A DNA stretch of 64,000 bases, taken from NCBI RefSeq assembly GCF_000007925.1, contig NC_005042.1, positions 682,001 through 746,000 on the forward strand, read 5' to 3'. The notes under the pieces were generated by a model. The model was not told the origin of the DNA, searched no databases, and was given only the letters and a program-made list of their open reading frames with translations. The number at the start of each line of letters is the position of its first letter. Position 1 is the first letter of the stretch. The position numbers were made by a program, and so were the translations under genes. This DNA is from Prochlorococcus marinus subsp. marinus str. CCMP1375. GTDB taxonomy: Bacteria; Cyanobacteriota; Cyanobacteriia; PCC-6307; Cyanobiaceae. Below, piece after piece: positions 27,152 to 36,320 of this stretch.

Positions 27152-28534
27152 ATGACCTGGTTTAAACATTTTCTAGAATCTTCGCTCTCTCCAGAATCAT
27201 TCTTGGGCTTAATTATTGCTTTAGGAATACTTGTTATAATTGCGATTTTGTTGATTATAGGAAGAAGATTTGAATCAGCTTTAAATTTAGAGAGACTAGG
27301 AATTCCAATATCAATTTTATTTGGATTATTTGCGCTTTTAATAGGTCCGCATGGTCCTTCTCCACTTTTACCAGAATTAATAACTGATACTTTTATCAGA
27401 TTGCCTTCTCCTTTGCTTACCTTGGTATTTGCAACGTTGATGTTGGGCAGGCCAATACCAAAAGCCAGTGGAATATGGCAGCCAGTAGCTTCTCAAGCTT
27501 TATTAGCTCTTTTATTAGGTTTTGGTCAGTACCTAGTAGGTGGTGTAGCAGTCTTACTTATTCTTATTCCATTCTTAGGGGTTGATCCATTAATGGGTTG
27601 TTTGATAGAAGTAGGATTCGAGGGTGGCCATGGTGCGGCATCAGTTATGGGGCAAAGCTTTGAGAAAATAGGCTTTTCTCAGGGACTTGATCTTGGCTTA
27701 GCTATGGCAACAGTAGGTCTTTTGGCTTCAACGTTACTTGGTAGTGGATTAGTTGTTATAGGGAAAGGTTTTGGTTGGATTAATAATGAAGAAGATAAAA
27801 TAATAAATAGGGTTGTTTCAGAGGAAAAATTTTCTATTTGCGAAAAAGTTAGTCAATTATTATTAAATCTTGGTTTTGCTGGACTTGCTGTTCTTTTTGG
27901 TATAACTCTTCTCTCATTAATAAAATTAATTGGACTTTTTATTGGTGGAACTTTTTATGAAGTAATCTCTGTATTCCCTGTTTTTCCACTCGCTTTGTTG
28001 GGATCTCTTTTTATAAGATTCTTGTTAGAAAAAGTTGAGAAAACAGAATTTGTTTCTGAGATTCTTCAGAGAGAGATAGGCATTCTTTCTACTGATCTTC
28101 TTATTACAACAGCAATGGCTGGGCTTAATTTGCCACTTCTGCTTAAAGATTGGAAACCATTAACTATTTTAGCTTTAAGCGGCTTATTATGGAATCTTCT
28201 GGGGATGTTTTTTTTCTCGAGAATTATCTTCAGGAAGCAATGGTTTGAGAGGTCAATAATTGAATTTGGGAACGCAACAGGTGTTGCTGCAAGTGGAATC
28301 TTGCTTCTACGTTTAGCTGATCCAAGAGATCAAACCAACACATTACCAATATTTTCGATAAAGCAATTATTTGTACAACCTTTACTTTCTGGCGGAGTAA
28401 TAACAGTTATTGCACCTTTAGCAATAATGAAATTTGGACTGACTGGATGGACTGCTTTTTGTGGCATTATGACAGCAATATTTGTTGTGATTGCATTCTT
28501 AGTTCTAAATAAACTTGATGATCAATTAGTATAA
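27152..28534 (+). CDS. GltS-like sodium/glutamate symporter family protein
   Basis: Polytopic membrane protein of 460 residues with about ten to twelve hydrophobic helices. The family region is GFEGGHGAASVMGQSFEKIGF, quoted in part as FEGGHGAASVMGQSF, typical of the GltS sodium:glutamate symporters, with a second matching half late in the protein (EFGNATGVAASGILLLRLADP). The substrate is inferred from family only and may be another carboxylate. It follows the pcb terminator with its own gap of about 80 bases. Confidence 0.85.
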   Translation: MTWFKHFLESSLSPESFLGLIIALGILVIIAILLIIGRRFESALNLERLGIPISILFGLFALLIGPHGPSPLLPELITDTFIRLPSPLLTLVFATLMLGRPIPKASGIWQPVASQALLALLLGFGQYLVGGVAVLLILIPFLGVDPLMGCLIEVGFEGGHGAASVMGQSFEKIGFSQGLDLGLAMATVGLLASTLLGSGLVVIGKGFGWINNEEDKIINRVVSEEKFSICEKVSQLLLNLGFAGLAVLFGITLLSLIKLIGLFIGGTFYEVISVFPVFPLALLGSLFIRFLLEKVEKTEFVSEILQREIGILSTDLLITTAMAGLNLPLLLKDWKPLTILALSGLLWNLLGMFFFSRIIFRKQWFERSIIEFGNATGVAASGILLLRLADPRDQTNTLPIFSIKQLFVQPLLSGGVITVIAPLAIMKFGLTGWTAFCGIMTAIFVVIAFLVLNKLDDQLV

Positions 28535-28599
28535 ATCAGCTTAATATACTAAACTAAAACAATATAAAAATAAACCATTATTTTCCCACGGAGATTTTA

Positions 28600-28857
28600 A
28601 TGAGCCATAGCAATTTTAATGATATTCCACCTCAAGAATCACGAGAGAAATGGTTTAAAAGCCATTTATTAGCAAGGGAAATTGAGCTTAAGGAACTATA
28701 CGAGATGCCACAACAAGAATTAGATTTATTAATGGCAGAAACAGCAGAATTAAGAAGTGATTTAGGAAATAGAGATAGAAATATTGGGAAATACTGTACT
28801 GCAGGTTATTTTCTAGAATTGGCTAGAATTATAGATAAAAGACGTATTGAAAGTTAA
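28600..28857 (+). CDS. Small conserved-type hypothetical protein
   Basis: The function is not recognised. The 85-residue product is hydrophilic and mostly helical with ESREKWFKSHLLAREIELKE and LLMAETAELRSDLGNRDRN, quoted in part. No cofactor motif, signal peptide or membrane helix is seen. A GGAG-type ribosome binding site (CACGGAG at about 28588-28594) precedes the ATG, which supports the gene being real. Confidence 0.65.
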   Translation: MSHSNFNDIPPQESREKWFKSHLLAREIELKELYEMPQQELDLLMAETAELRSDLGNRDRNIGKYCTAGYFLELARIIDKRRIES

Positions 28858-28886
28858 ATATAATTATTAACAACTTGTTCTGGTTC

Positions 28887-29618
28887 TCAGGCATGCGTAC
28901 TTATACCATCATAAGGACTTTTCCAAAAGCTCAATTTTTTCATTATTTTAGAGTATGATTTGCTGTTTAAGTAAGATTCTAGCCATCTGCGCAGATTAAT
29001 AAGTTCTTTGTCTTTATCAAATCTTACTGAATCGATTAAACGATATTGACGTACAAATGGCCAAATACTCCAATCAGCGATTGTTTCTGAATCATTAAAT
29101 AAATTCAAGTTGACAGAATATTTTATTCTTTTATCCCAATCCTTTAAAATTTCCTTTGCTTTCTTTCGATGCTCTTCTGCTTCAATGCCTTCATATCTAT
29201 TAGGATACTTATATCTATCTAGATGAAATTTAAAGCTATTGTCATTTTGATCAATTAATAACTTTATATTTTTATCATTAAAGCCCTTTAATAATTTCTT
29301 ATTCGAATTATCATCTGAAGTTCTTATTGCCCAATGCATGATCTCTAGGCTTTCATCAATTACTTGACCATTCTCTCTAATTAATACAGGAACAGTTCCT
29401 TTGGGAGATGCTCTTAGTAGTTCTATTGGTTTATTATTAAGTCGAACTTCTCTAAATTCAACTTGCTTACCACATAAAAATAGGGCCCATCTAGCTCTAA
29501 TTGCATAAGGACATCTTCTAAATGTGTAGAGGATACTTTTGCTGCCTTTACGTAATTCTGAATTTTCAACTGAAATAATTCCCTCCATTATCTTTATTTG
29601 ACTTTGTAGATCTTGCAA
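28887..29618 (-). CDS. Glutathione S-transferase family protein
   Basis: The 243-residue product has an N-terminal thioredoxin-like fold with YTFRRCPYAIRARWALFLCG, quoted in part as RRCPYAIRARWAL, where the Cys could be the active-site residue as in omega-type transferases. The cis-Pro segment is PKGTVPVLI and is followed by DESLEIMHWAI, the glutathione gamma-glutamyl binding region. The C-terminal half is helical. The exact substrate is unknown. A second in-frame ATG at 29585 is an alternative start. The gene is divergent from 29684. Confidence 0.85.
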   Translation of the reverse strand: MQDLQSQIKIMEGIISVENSELRKGSKSILYTFRRCPYAIRARWALFLCGKQVEFREVRLNNKPIELLRASPKGTVPVLIRENGQVIDESLEIMHWAIRTSDDNSNKKLLKGFNDKNIKLLIDQNDNSFKFHLDRYKYPNRYEGIEAEEHRKKAKEILKDWDKRIKYSVNLNLFNDSETIADWSIWPFVRQYRLIDSVRFDKDKELINLRRWLESYLNSKSYSKIMKKLSFWKSPYDGISTHA

Positions 29619-29683
29619 TTATAATCAAAGATAGTTAATTGGTTTTAACTAAATTCAAGCAGTATTATTCATTAATAATGTTT

Positions 29684-30241
29684 ATGGCAGAGTATGTTTA
29701 CTTAGTAAGGAAAGAAGGATTCTTTTTGATCGGAAGTTCCAGGGATTTAGATAATCTCACCAGAAAAATACGCCCAGATGAGATTATTGAAACCCTAAGA
29801 CTAGATCATCCCCAAGCTTTCAAGGCCAGGTTATTAAATAGATACAGAAATTCAAGACTTCCAGGATCTGGATATTTTCAGTTTTCAGAGAAACAATTGC
29901 TAGATTGCAAAAAACAGTTTGGAATAAAAAGCAAAATCCCCAAGACAATATCAGAAGAATTTACAATTGCATTAACTGGTTCTATTGTTTTATTGGTCAT
30001 AACAGCTTTGTTTTTCCGTAGCATTAATATTTTGCCATTAATGTCCTTTGCGTTGTCTCTAGCTTTTTCATCATTACCAATGTGGCTTTTATTGTTTCTA
30101 GGTAATTTTGGAGGATATGATTGTAGCGATTTAAAGCCCTTCTCTTCTTGGTTTAATAGAATTAGAGCCCTAATCCTAGCTTCTTTATTGTCGGTATTTT
30201 CTTTTTTGATATTCCGTCTCGCACTTTTACAAAATTTATGA
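29684..30241 (+). CDS. Membrane protein with GIY-YIG/T5orf172-like N-terminus
   Basis: About 186 residues. The N-terminal 75 residues begin EYVYLVRKEGFFLIGSS and continue with a DLDNLTRKI turn and RLLNRYRNSRLPGSGYFQFS, which resembles the fold of T5orf172/GIY-YIG-related domains, but the canonical Tyr-Ile-Gly is changed to FLIG. Residues from about 110 form three hydrophobic helices. A nuclease fold attached to membrane helices is unusual, and the catalytic state is unclear. Starts at 29678 (ATG) and 29639 (TTG) are alternatives. The function is unassigned. Confidence 0.6.
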   Translation: MAEYVYLVRKEGFFLIGSSRDLDNLTRKIRPDEIIETLRLDHPQAFKARLLNRYRNSRLPGSGYFQFSEKQLLDCKKQFGIKSKIPKTISEEFTIALTGSIVLLVITALFFRSINILPLMSFALSLAFSSLPMWLLLFLGNFGGYDCSDLKPFSSWFNRIRALILASLLSVFSFLIFRLALLQNL

Positions 30242-30344
30242 CCGTCTTTAATAATAACTATTAACTAAAGCTTGCATTATTTTAGTTTGATATGACTATG
30301 AAGACAAATAACTTATTTTAATTTTAACTTACCCACTTTTTTAT

Positions 30345-30605
30345 ATGAATTATACAAATTACCTTAAGCTCTTGGATCCACTTCAGCAGCAACTCTCTGG
30401 TGTATATTCAACTGCCACACTTATAATTTCAATATTATTATTGCTATGGGCTGTGAATTTTATTTTGGGCTTGATTAGTAAAATATTTGTCTTAGGGAAA
30501 TCAGTTGGAACTTTCTATAGAAGTTTTATTCATAGGTACATAAGAATATTAATATATAGTTTTTTAGGACTCTTTACAAATAAGAGTTTAAGAGAGAAAG
30601 CTTAA
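30345..30605 (+). CDS. Small membrane hypothetical protein
   Basis: The function is not recognised. The 86-residue product has one clear hydrophobic helix (about residues 23-43, LIISILLLLWAVNFILGLIS), a basic loop with FYRSFIHRY, and a second shorter hydrophobic patch near residues 67-77. It is transcribed alone in the plus direction and is convergent with the SDR gene. It has no recognisable domain. Confidence 0.55.
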   Translation: MNYTNYLKLLDPLQQQLSGVYSTATLIISILLLLWAVNFILGLISKIFVLGKSVGTFYRSFIHRYIRILIYSFLGLFTNKSLREKA

Positions 30606-30631
30606 ATAAACTTGTAAGATATATGACCCTT

Positions 30632-31342
30632 CTAGGTTTCTAGATTGCAATTAATAGGGATTTCAAAAGGAATACAGCTATTAGGCAACTCTAATATTGT
30701 TGAAACAATAGAAGCTATATCTTCTGGTTGAGTCATTGCCTCTTTGCTAATAGTTACTATTGAATTTGACATTTCTGTATTAACCCAGCTAGGACATATA
30801 GCGCTTACTCTTATACCTTTCTCCCATCCTTCATTTCTAATAGTTTGACAGAGCCCCATTAGGGCAAACTTAGTAGCGGTATATCCAGCAAGCTGACCTT
30901 TTGACCTTTTCCCACTCATTGAGACGAGAACTATTATCCGTGAAGTTTTGCTTTTGCAAAGATATGGCCATGCAGCTCTTGTAAGCAGCCATGGACCCAT
31001 AACATTTACTTGCCATAAATCTTTTATATCCGCCTCTTCTCCTTTTTCAAAGATTAGATTGGTCTTTTTAAATATTCCAGCGCAATGTATCAATGTATCT
31101 ATTTCTCCAAAATAATTAATTGCTTCATCTACCCATAAATTTGCATCTAGATTATTTATTGCATCATATTTACTTATCAAAATATTTTTCTTAAATTTGT
31201 TTAATTCTCCTTCAACTTTAGATCCTTTAATAGAATTAACATCCCTTAACCCTAAACCCACTCGATGTCCATTATCAATTGCTAGCTCTGCAATTCGCTT
31301 ACCTATACCTCTTGAACCTCCTGTTATTAGAATCGTTCTCAA
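30632..31342 (-). CDS. Short-chain dehydrogenase/reductase
   Basis: The 236-residue protein has the Rossmann motif TGGSRGIGKRIAE at the N-terminus, HCAGIFKKTN as the structural NAG-equivalent, and a catalytic Ser...YxxxK set (VSMSGKRSKGQLAGYTATKFA). The cofactor is probably NADP(H), but the substrate is unknown. The gene lies 4 bases after the lycopene cyclase gene on the same strand. A link to isoprenoid or pigment metabolism is suggested by this operon but not shown. Confidence 0.88.
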   Translation of the reverse strand: MRTILITGGSRGIGKRIAELAIDNGHRVGLGLRDVNSIKGSKVEGELNKFKKNILISKYDAINNLDANLWVDEAINYFGEIDTLIHCAGIFKKTNLIFEKGEEADIKDLWQVNVMGPWLLTRAAWPYLCKSKTSRIIVLVSMSGKRSKGQLAGYTATKFALMGLCQTIRNEGWEKGIRVSAICPSWVNTEMSNSIVTISKEAMTQPEDIASIVSTILELPNSCIPFEIPINCNLET

Positions 31343-31346
31343 TTTT

Positions 31347-32633
31347 TTAGATGCTAGGTTTTACAAAATCCCATAATAACTTTAATTCTCTACCTTTCAT
31401 TTCCATTAACCCCCACTTTACGTTTAATGGAGCTTTTTTGAACATAGTCCACATTGCGGCTACTAATTGATTTAAGGTTAATGTATTTGTTAAAAAGCCG
31501 TACCACTGATTGTTAGATAAACTAAAGAAACTTTTAAAGAAATATCTTAATTGAGATTCTGGAAATCTCATTAATTTTTCTAATCCAAATTGATAAAGAG
31601 CTTGTTTCCTCCTTAGTTCTTTTGGCCAAAGTGTCTCCCAACCTTGTTTTGCAATTTCAGAAGGAGACTTATTTGAATCTTTTATTGCCGATGCTAATTC
31701 TTTTGCGAGGGAGGGAGCTCTTCGAAGAAGAGCTCCAACTAAATACCCTGAAGCTGGATGGACCATGCCAGCAGCACCTCCAAATCCTAAAATAGATTGA
31801 TTTAAATCAGGAATAGGAATATTCATTGGTAGGAAGACGCCATTTTCTTCATGATCTATTTTTTTTATTTCTATTTTTCTTTGCTTTAGCCTTGCATGAA
31901 GTCTTGCTTTAAGAGTTTCTAGTTTTACTGGAGGGGCTAAACCTAGGGAGGTTTCTTCTAAGAAATATTTACCATTTCCCATATCCATTGCATATAAAAA
32001 TGTAGGAGGCTCTTCTTTCTCTTCTTGACTCAAGTGGTTACTTCTATAATCCATTAAGACGAATTGGTTTTTTTCAACAGGTGGTTCACTAAACTCTCCC
32101 ACTATTCCATAACATGTTTGAACAGCTATTTCTCCATTTTTTGGAACATTAAGAAATACAGGCTCGTAACCTGTGGCATCTATTATTAATTTCGCAATTA
32201 TTCTTTCTCCTTGAATAGTTTTTACTGAACTAGTAATATTGTCAATTTCTAAATTATATGCTTCTCCTCTAAACCATTTTATAGCGCCCTCATTACATTG
32301 GTCGATCCAGTGCTTTTGTAGTTTATTTTTGTCAAAGAGTCCATAATCACGATTATGTTTAATTGCATTGTTTTTAGGTGAATTTTGATCTGTTGAACCA
32401 TCCCCTAGATAGCTAACTGTCTTAGACCATCGATGTTTTAATAGTCCTTCTAAGCCCAATTGATCAACTTCTTCTCCCCATATCCCATAAGTAAACGGCC
32501 AAGGATCAGATGGTTCATTAATAGAAAGAACTCCAACTCTAAGCTTCTCTTGTCCTAAAGCAGCTGCAATTGCTAGCGCTCCAGGGCCTGAACCAAGAAC
32601 TAATACGTCCATAGGAGGATCATTAGTACTCAT
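31347..32633 (-). CDS. Lycopene cyclase of the plant/CrtL type
   Basis: FAD-dependent cyclase that closes the end rings of lycopene to carotene. The 428-residue product has an N-terminal dinucleotide-binding fold (VLVLGSGPGALAIAAALG), the WPFTYGIWGEEV segment of the CrtL family, and a conserved GFGGAAGMVHPASGYLVG loop near residue 280-295. Prochlorococcus genomes often carry both beta- and epsilon-type cyclases; the ring specificity cannot be read here, so crtL-b or crtL-e is not chosen. It is followed by an SDR gene after 4 bases. Confidence 0.9.
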   Translation of the reverse strand: MSTNDPPMDVLVLGSGPGALAIAAALGQEKLRVGVLSINEPSDPWPFTYGIWGEEVDQLGLEGLLKHRWSKTVSYLGDGSTDQNSPKNNAIKHNRDYGLFDKNKLQKHWIDQCNEGAIKWFRGEAYNLEIDNITSSVKTIQGERIIAKLIIDATGYEPVFLNVPKNGEIAVQTCYGIVGEFSEPPVEKNQFVLMDYRSNHLSQEEKEEPPTFLYAMDMGNGKYFLEETSLGLAPPVKLETLKARLHARLKQRKIEIKKIDHEENGVFLPMNIPIPDLNQSILGFGGAAGMVHPASGYLVGALLRRAPSLAKELASAIKDSNKSPSEIAKQGWETLWPKELRRKQALYQFGLEKLMRFPESQLRYFFKSFFSLSNNQWYGFLTNTLTLNQLVAAMWTMFKKAPLNVKWGLMEMKGRELKLLWDFVKPSI

Positions 32634-32902
32634 GCAAAGACCTGTTTACTTGAAATGTAAAACTTAACTTTAGTTATTAAGTTATACTCTCTAGAAATCA
32701 CTTTAGACTCCTCCTAGCTTTTTCAATTTTTATACAATAGCCTTATTCGAACCTGCAACTGAAATTTTAAAACTTTTATTTACTAGATGTTGTTATTATA
32801 TTGTTAGAATTTTTAGTGAAGCATTGAAGGAGTAAATTCTAAGCAAAACCAAAAAATATTTAAGATTGCTCTATTATTTAGATTGTAATATTGCATTTTA
32901 AA

Positions 32903-33907
32903 ATGGCTAGTAGGATATTTATAACCGGAGCCACTTCTGGTATAGGCTATCAGTGTTCCCTGAGATTGATCAAGGCAGGCCATCAGCTTATTATTCCTTG
33001 TAGAGATATAGATAGAAGAGAATTTGTATTAAGGTCTTTTGCTAGAGATCAAATAAATATATCTGAAGTTGAAGAATTAGTTTCACTACCTATATTGGAC
33101 CTTGGTGATCTTAATAATATTGAAAAATTTGCTAATGAATTCGTTTCTAATAACAGCAGGATTGATACTATTATTCTAAATGCAGGCCTTCAATATACAG
33201 GAGATAAGCAGATACGTAGATCTTCTCAAGGGATTGAATTAACTTTTGCTGTTAATCATCTCAGTCATCAATATTTGATACAAGCTTTGTTAGACATATT
33301 ATTAAAATCTGATTTTCCTAGGGTTGTTATTACATCATCTGAAGTTCATAATCCAGACTCTCCTGGAGGTAAGATCGGAGAATCAGCGAGTCTTGGTAAT
33401 TTAGAAGGAATAAAAGCATCTAGATACTTTAAAATGATAGATGGATCTTATACATTTAGTGCTGATAAGACATACAAAGATAGTAAGTTATGTAATATTC
33501 TCTTTGCTAAAGAGCTTAATAGAAGATTAACTTTAAGAAATTTATCTATGCCAGTTATATGTTGGGCACCGGGTCTTGTTATTCCTCGTACACAAGAAGG
33601 ATTCTTTAGATATAGTAGAAAAAATAATGAATTAGGTCAAAGATTATTTGCGCTATTTGCTAGAGATATATTTCGTATTACAGAAAGCCCTGAAAGGGCT
33701 GGTGAAATTCTTAAGAATCTTGCCATATCAGATAGATATCTTACTAATGGATTTAATTACTACTCAAATAAGATACAAGGTTTTTCTAGAATGAAATTTG
33801 AAAATACTAATGTAAGTGAAGAAGCCAATGAGGAGATTAAAGCTAAAGAACTCTGGGAACTTTCTAATAAAATTATTTTAAACTCTGTTAACCTTAATAC
33901 TATATAG
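32903..33907 (+). CDS. POR-like short-chain dehydrogenase
   Basis: The protein has about 334 residues. Rossmann motif TGATSGIGYQCSLRL, LNAG in the expected place, and YKDSKLCN as the YxxxK catalytic pair. The segment YKDSKLCNILFAKELNRR is close to that of light-dependent protochlorophyllide oxidoreductase, but several other POR regions look different, so it is probably a related dehydrogenase rather than the POR enzyme itself. The start at 32903 (MASRIFITG) is chosen over a TTG at 32891. It is divergent from the lycopene cyclase gene with about 270 bases between. Confidence 0.8.
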   Translation: MASRIFITGATSGIGYQCSLRLIKAGHQLIIPCRDIDRREFVLRSFARDQINISEVEELVSLPILDLGDLNNIEKFANEFVSNNSRIDTIILNAGLQYTGDKQIRRSSQGIELTFAVNHLSHQYLIQALLDILLKSDFPRVVITSSEVHNPDSPGGKIGESASLGNLEGIKASRYFKMIDGSYTFSADKTYKDSKLCNILFAKELNRRLTLRNLSMPVICWAPGLVIPRTQEGFFRYSRKNNELGQRLFALFARDIFRITESPERAGEILKNLAISDRYLTNGFNYYSNKIQGFSRMKFENTNVSEEANEEIKAKELWELSNKIILNSVNLNTI

Positions 33908-33923
33908 ATAATAATATTATATA

Positions 33924-34940
33924 TTACTTAGAAACATGTATAGTTTGAGTAGGAAATGCAAACTCTATTCCTTCCCTTTCAAATACCCTCATTATTTCTA
34001 GATTTATCCTTTGTTGAGCATTCATAGCTGATAAATAATTATTAGTAGGTATGTAATAAACCAATTCAAAATCTAAACTACTTTCACCAAATTCTATAAA
34101 ATGACATCTATCAAAGATTGCATCATTAGTTTCTTCAACTATAGATTTAATAATATTAGGTATAGATTCCATCTGCGAATACTTAGTATTATAAACGACA
34201 CCAATTTTGTGAACTAACCTTCTACTTTCCATCTCAGCATAGTTAGAAATAACGCCATTAGTTAAACTACTGTTACTCATAACTATTATTTCACCATTGA
34301 TACTTCTCATTCTTGTAGATCTAACTCCTACTCTTTCAACTCTTGCCCAGACACCATCTATATGAATAAACTGACCATTCTGAAATGGCTTATCTAATAA
34401 AATAGTTATATATTCGAAAAATTCTTGAACAGGTTCCTTTAAGGCTAGACCTGCTCCAATTCCTCCAGCGCTAAGTAGAGCCCATATTGCTGCCATTTGT
34501 ACACCCATATTATTAAGGTAAAAAACAACACCAATGCACCATATAAGGGCTCTTACCATTGGACTCAATGATCTAAGCATTGTACTTACTGCAGGATCAT
34601 TTATTTTTTGGGCCCAACTAGTAATTAATCTAATTAATACTCTATTAATTAATCTTACGATAAGGAATAATAGGATTAGTTTAAATACGCCTGCTATGGT
34701 TCCATTCACAAAAGGTATATTTACTTTGATCGCTAATACTCTCCAAGCTGCAAATGTGCTTATAGCTATTCCTAAAGGCTTAATTGTTTCAACTATTAAT
34801 CTAAGTATATAGTCATCTGTATCACTCTTAGTTCGCAAGGCAAGCTTGCTAAACATACTTGAGATTATTTTCGTGCCAACGAGAGTAGCAATGTAGCCGA
34901 CAACTAAAATAAAAGCCGATACAATAAATCTGCTATACAT
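33924..34940 (-). CDS. MscS-family mechanosensitive channel
   Basis: The 338-residue protein has several N-terminal hydrophobic helices and then the MscS pore and beta-domain signature ALLSAGGIGAGLALKEPVQEFF, followed by TILLDKPFQNGQFIHIDG and an alpha-beta C-terminal domain. Such channels release solutes during hypo-osmotic shock. The gene is transcribed alone and converges on the POR-like SDR gene. Confidence 0.9.
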   Translation of the reverse strand: MYSRFIVSAFILVVGYIATLVGTKIISSMFSKLALRTKSDTDDYILRLIVETIKPLGIAISTFAAWRVLAIKVNIPFVNGTIAGVFKLILLFLIVRLINRVLIRLITSWAQKINDPAVSTMLRSLSPMVRALIWCIGVVFYLNNMGVQMAAIWALLSAGGIGAGLALKEPVQEFFEYITILLDKPFQNGQFIHIDGVWARVERVGVRSTRMRSINGEIIVMSNSSLTNGVISNYAEMESRRLVHKIGVVYNTKYSQMESIPNIIKSIVEETNDAIFDRCHFIEFGESSLDFELVYYIPTNNYLSAMNAQQRINLEIMRVFEREGIEFAFPTQTIHVSK

Positions 34941-35089
34941 TCGATTTCTAAGTTAATCTTATGTCAATTATGACATTATTTCCTTTAGAAAGCTATGAAA
35001 TAATTTGACTTATTGATTTAAACTATATTAAATAAGCAAATAGCAAATATTTTAATATAAATATTGATATTTAGACTATTATTATTTTG

Positions 35090-35644
35090 CTATATTTTAC
35101 TAGGATTAGAGTTCTTTATTAACTTACTAATTGCTTTGAATTTGTTACTTTTAGATGTGCGGCATAATTCAAAAATAGTAGTTTCAACTGTGCTTATTTG
35201 TATCCCAAATTGCCTCAGGCGTAACAGTGCAATTTCTTGATCTAATAGATTTCTGCTTTTTGTAGCATCTGCTATAACATGAATATTGAATCCAGCCTTA
35301 GCAAGATCTAACGAACTTTGCAGTACACAAACGTGAGTTTCGATACCACAAATTATAAGATGCTGTATTTTTTTCTTTTTAATACTTTTCAGTAAATCAT
35401 TACAACCAAGTACTGAAAAATCCATTTTTGAGAATTTTATTACTTCTAGCCCCCTTGTTATTTCTTCGAGTGTGACTCCTAACTTAGTTGGATTTTGTTC
35501 TGTAAAAAATATATTAATATCTAAAATCTTAAACCCTTCAATCAACTTTTTTATATTTACTAATAAATCAGCATTTTCGGGAATAGCTTTAGTCAACCTC
35601 TCCTGTACATCTATTACTATCAAAGCTGTTTCTGAAGGATTCAT
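35090..35644 (-). CDS. Isochorismatase-family cysteine hydrolase
   Basis: Alpha/beta cysteine hydrolase with the Asp-Lys-Cys triad: Asp in ALIVIDVQERL, Lys in the KFSKMDFSVL segment, and Cys in IETHVCVLQSSLDL. The product has about 184 residues from the ATG at 35644; an upstream ATG at 35701 would add a 19-residue basic extension that is not typical of the family. The substrate is unknown. It is divergent from the Fur-family gene. Confidence 0.85.
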   Translation of the reverse strand: MNPSETALIVIDVQERLTKAIPENADLLVNIKKLIEGFKILDINIFFTEQNPTKLGVTLEEITRGLEVIKFSKMDFSVLGCNDLLKSIKKKKIQHLIICGIETHVCVLQSSLDLAKAGFNIHVIADATKSRNLLDQEIALLRLRQFGIQISTVETTIFELCRTSKSNKFKAISKLIKNSNPSKI

Positions 35645-35847
35645 TGTTTGATTCCTATTCCCCTTCTTCCATAATTGGTTGATTAGTTTTTTAAGAATCA
35701 TTTTGGGGCTTCTTTAGTATCAGATTAGGTAAATTACATCGTAATAATAGTGGAAAGGCAGTTGCTTTTTATACGAATGTTTACCTATAGCACTTGCTTC
35801 AGCCTCTCTCATTAGCTATCATTATTGAGAATAACGTCTTGGCCGAT

Positions 35848-36300
35848 ATGACTCTAAATGTTGGTTACGGATCGCGCTCTTCTCCCCTCGAATTAGGATT
35901 ACACAAAAATGGTCGACGTTTAACCCCTCAGAGAAAAAAAATACTTGATTTGTTTCAGCGTATTGGGAGTGGAATACATCTAAGTGCAGAAGAAGTTCAT
36001 GCTCATTTGCTTCAGAATAAAACCCGTGTTTCGTTGGCTACCATTTATCGAACTTTACGACTTTTGGTCAGAATGGGGTTTTTACACGAATTAGAATTGA
36101 GCGAAGGTGGCCATAGATTTGAGATACTTAGTAAAGATAATCCAGATCATCATCATTTAGTTTGCATCAATTGCGGAAGGACTGAGGAATTTGAAAGTGA
36201 GGAGGTTGTAACTGCAGGCCGTAAGGCATCTGAAAGTAAGGGGTTTAAATTAATAGAATCAACATTAAATGTTAGAGCCATTTGCCCTGAATGTATTTAA
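35848..36300 (+). CDS. Fur-family metal-responsive regulator
   Basis: DNA-binding repressor with a winged helix (about RLTPQRKKILDLFQRI...SLATIYRTLRLLVRMGFLHEL) and a C-terminal metal-binding domain. HHHLVCINCGRTEEF and a terminal CPEC provide the two Cys pairs of a structural zinc site. Fur, Zur and PerR cannot be told apart from the sequence alone, so no symbol is given. An in-frame ATG at 35794 would add 18 residues. It may control iron or zinc genes elsewhere. Confidence 0.88.
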   Translation: MTLNVGYGSRSSPLELGLHKNGRRLTPQRKKILDLFQRIGSGIHLSAEEVHAHLLQNKTRVSLATIYRTLRLLVRMGFLHELELSEGGHRFEILSKDNPDHHHLVCINCGRTEEFESEEVVTAGRKASESKGFKLIESTLNVRAICPECI

Positions 36301-36320
36301 ATTGAACTCCCTCTAAATTG

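Noticed and set aside
32743-32757. Sequence resembling the T-arm of a tRNA (minus-strand GCAGGTTCGAAT)
   Set aside because: The second half of the T-stem does not pair and no anticodon arm is present, so it is not a tRNA; a remnant is possible but unsupported.
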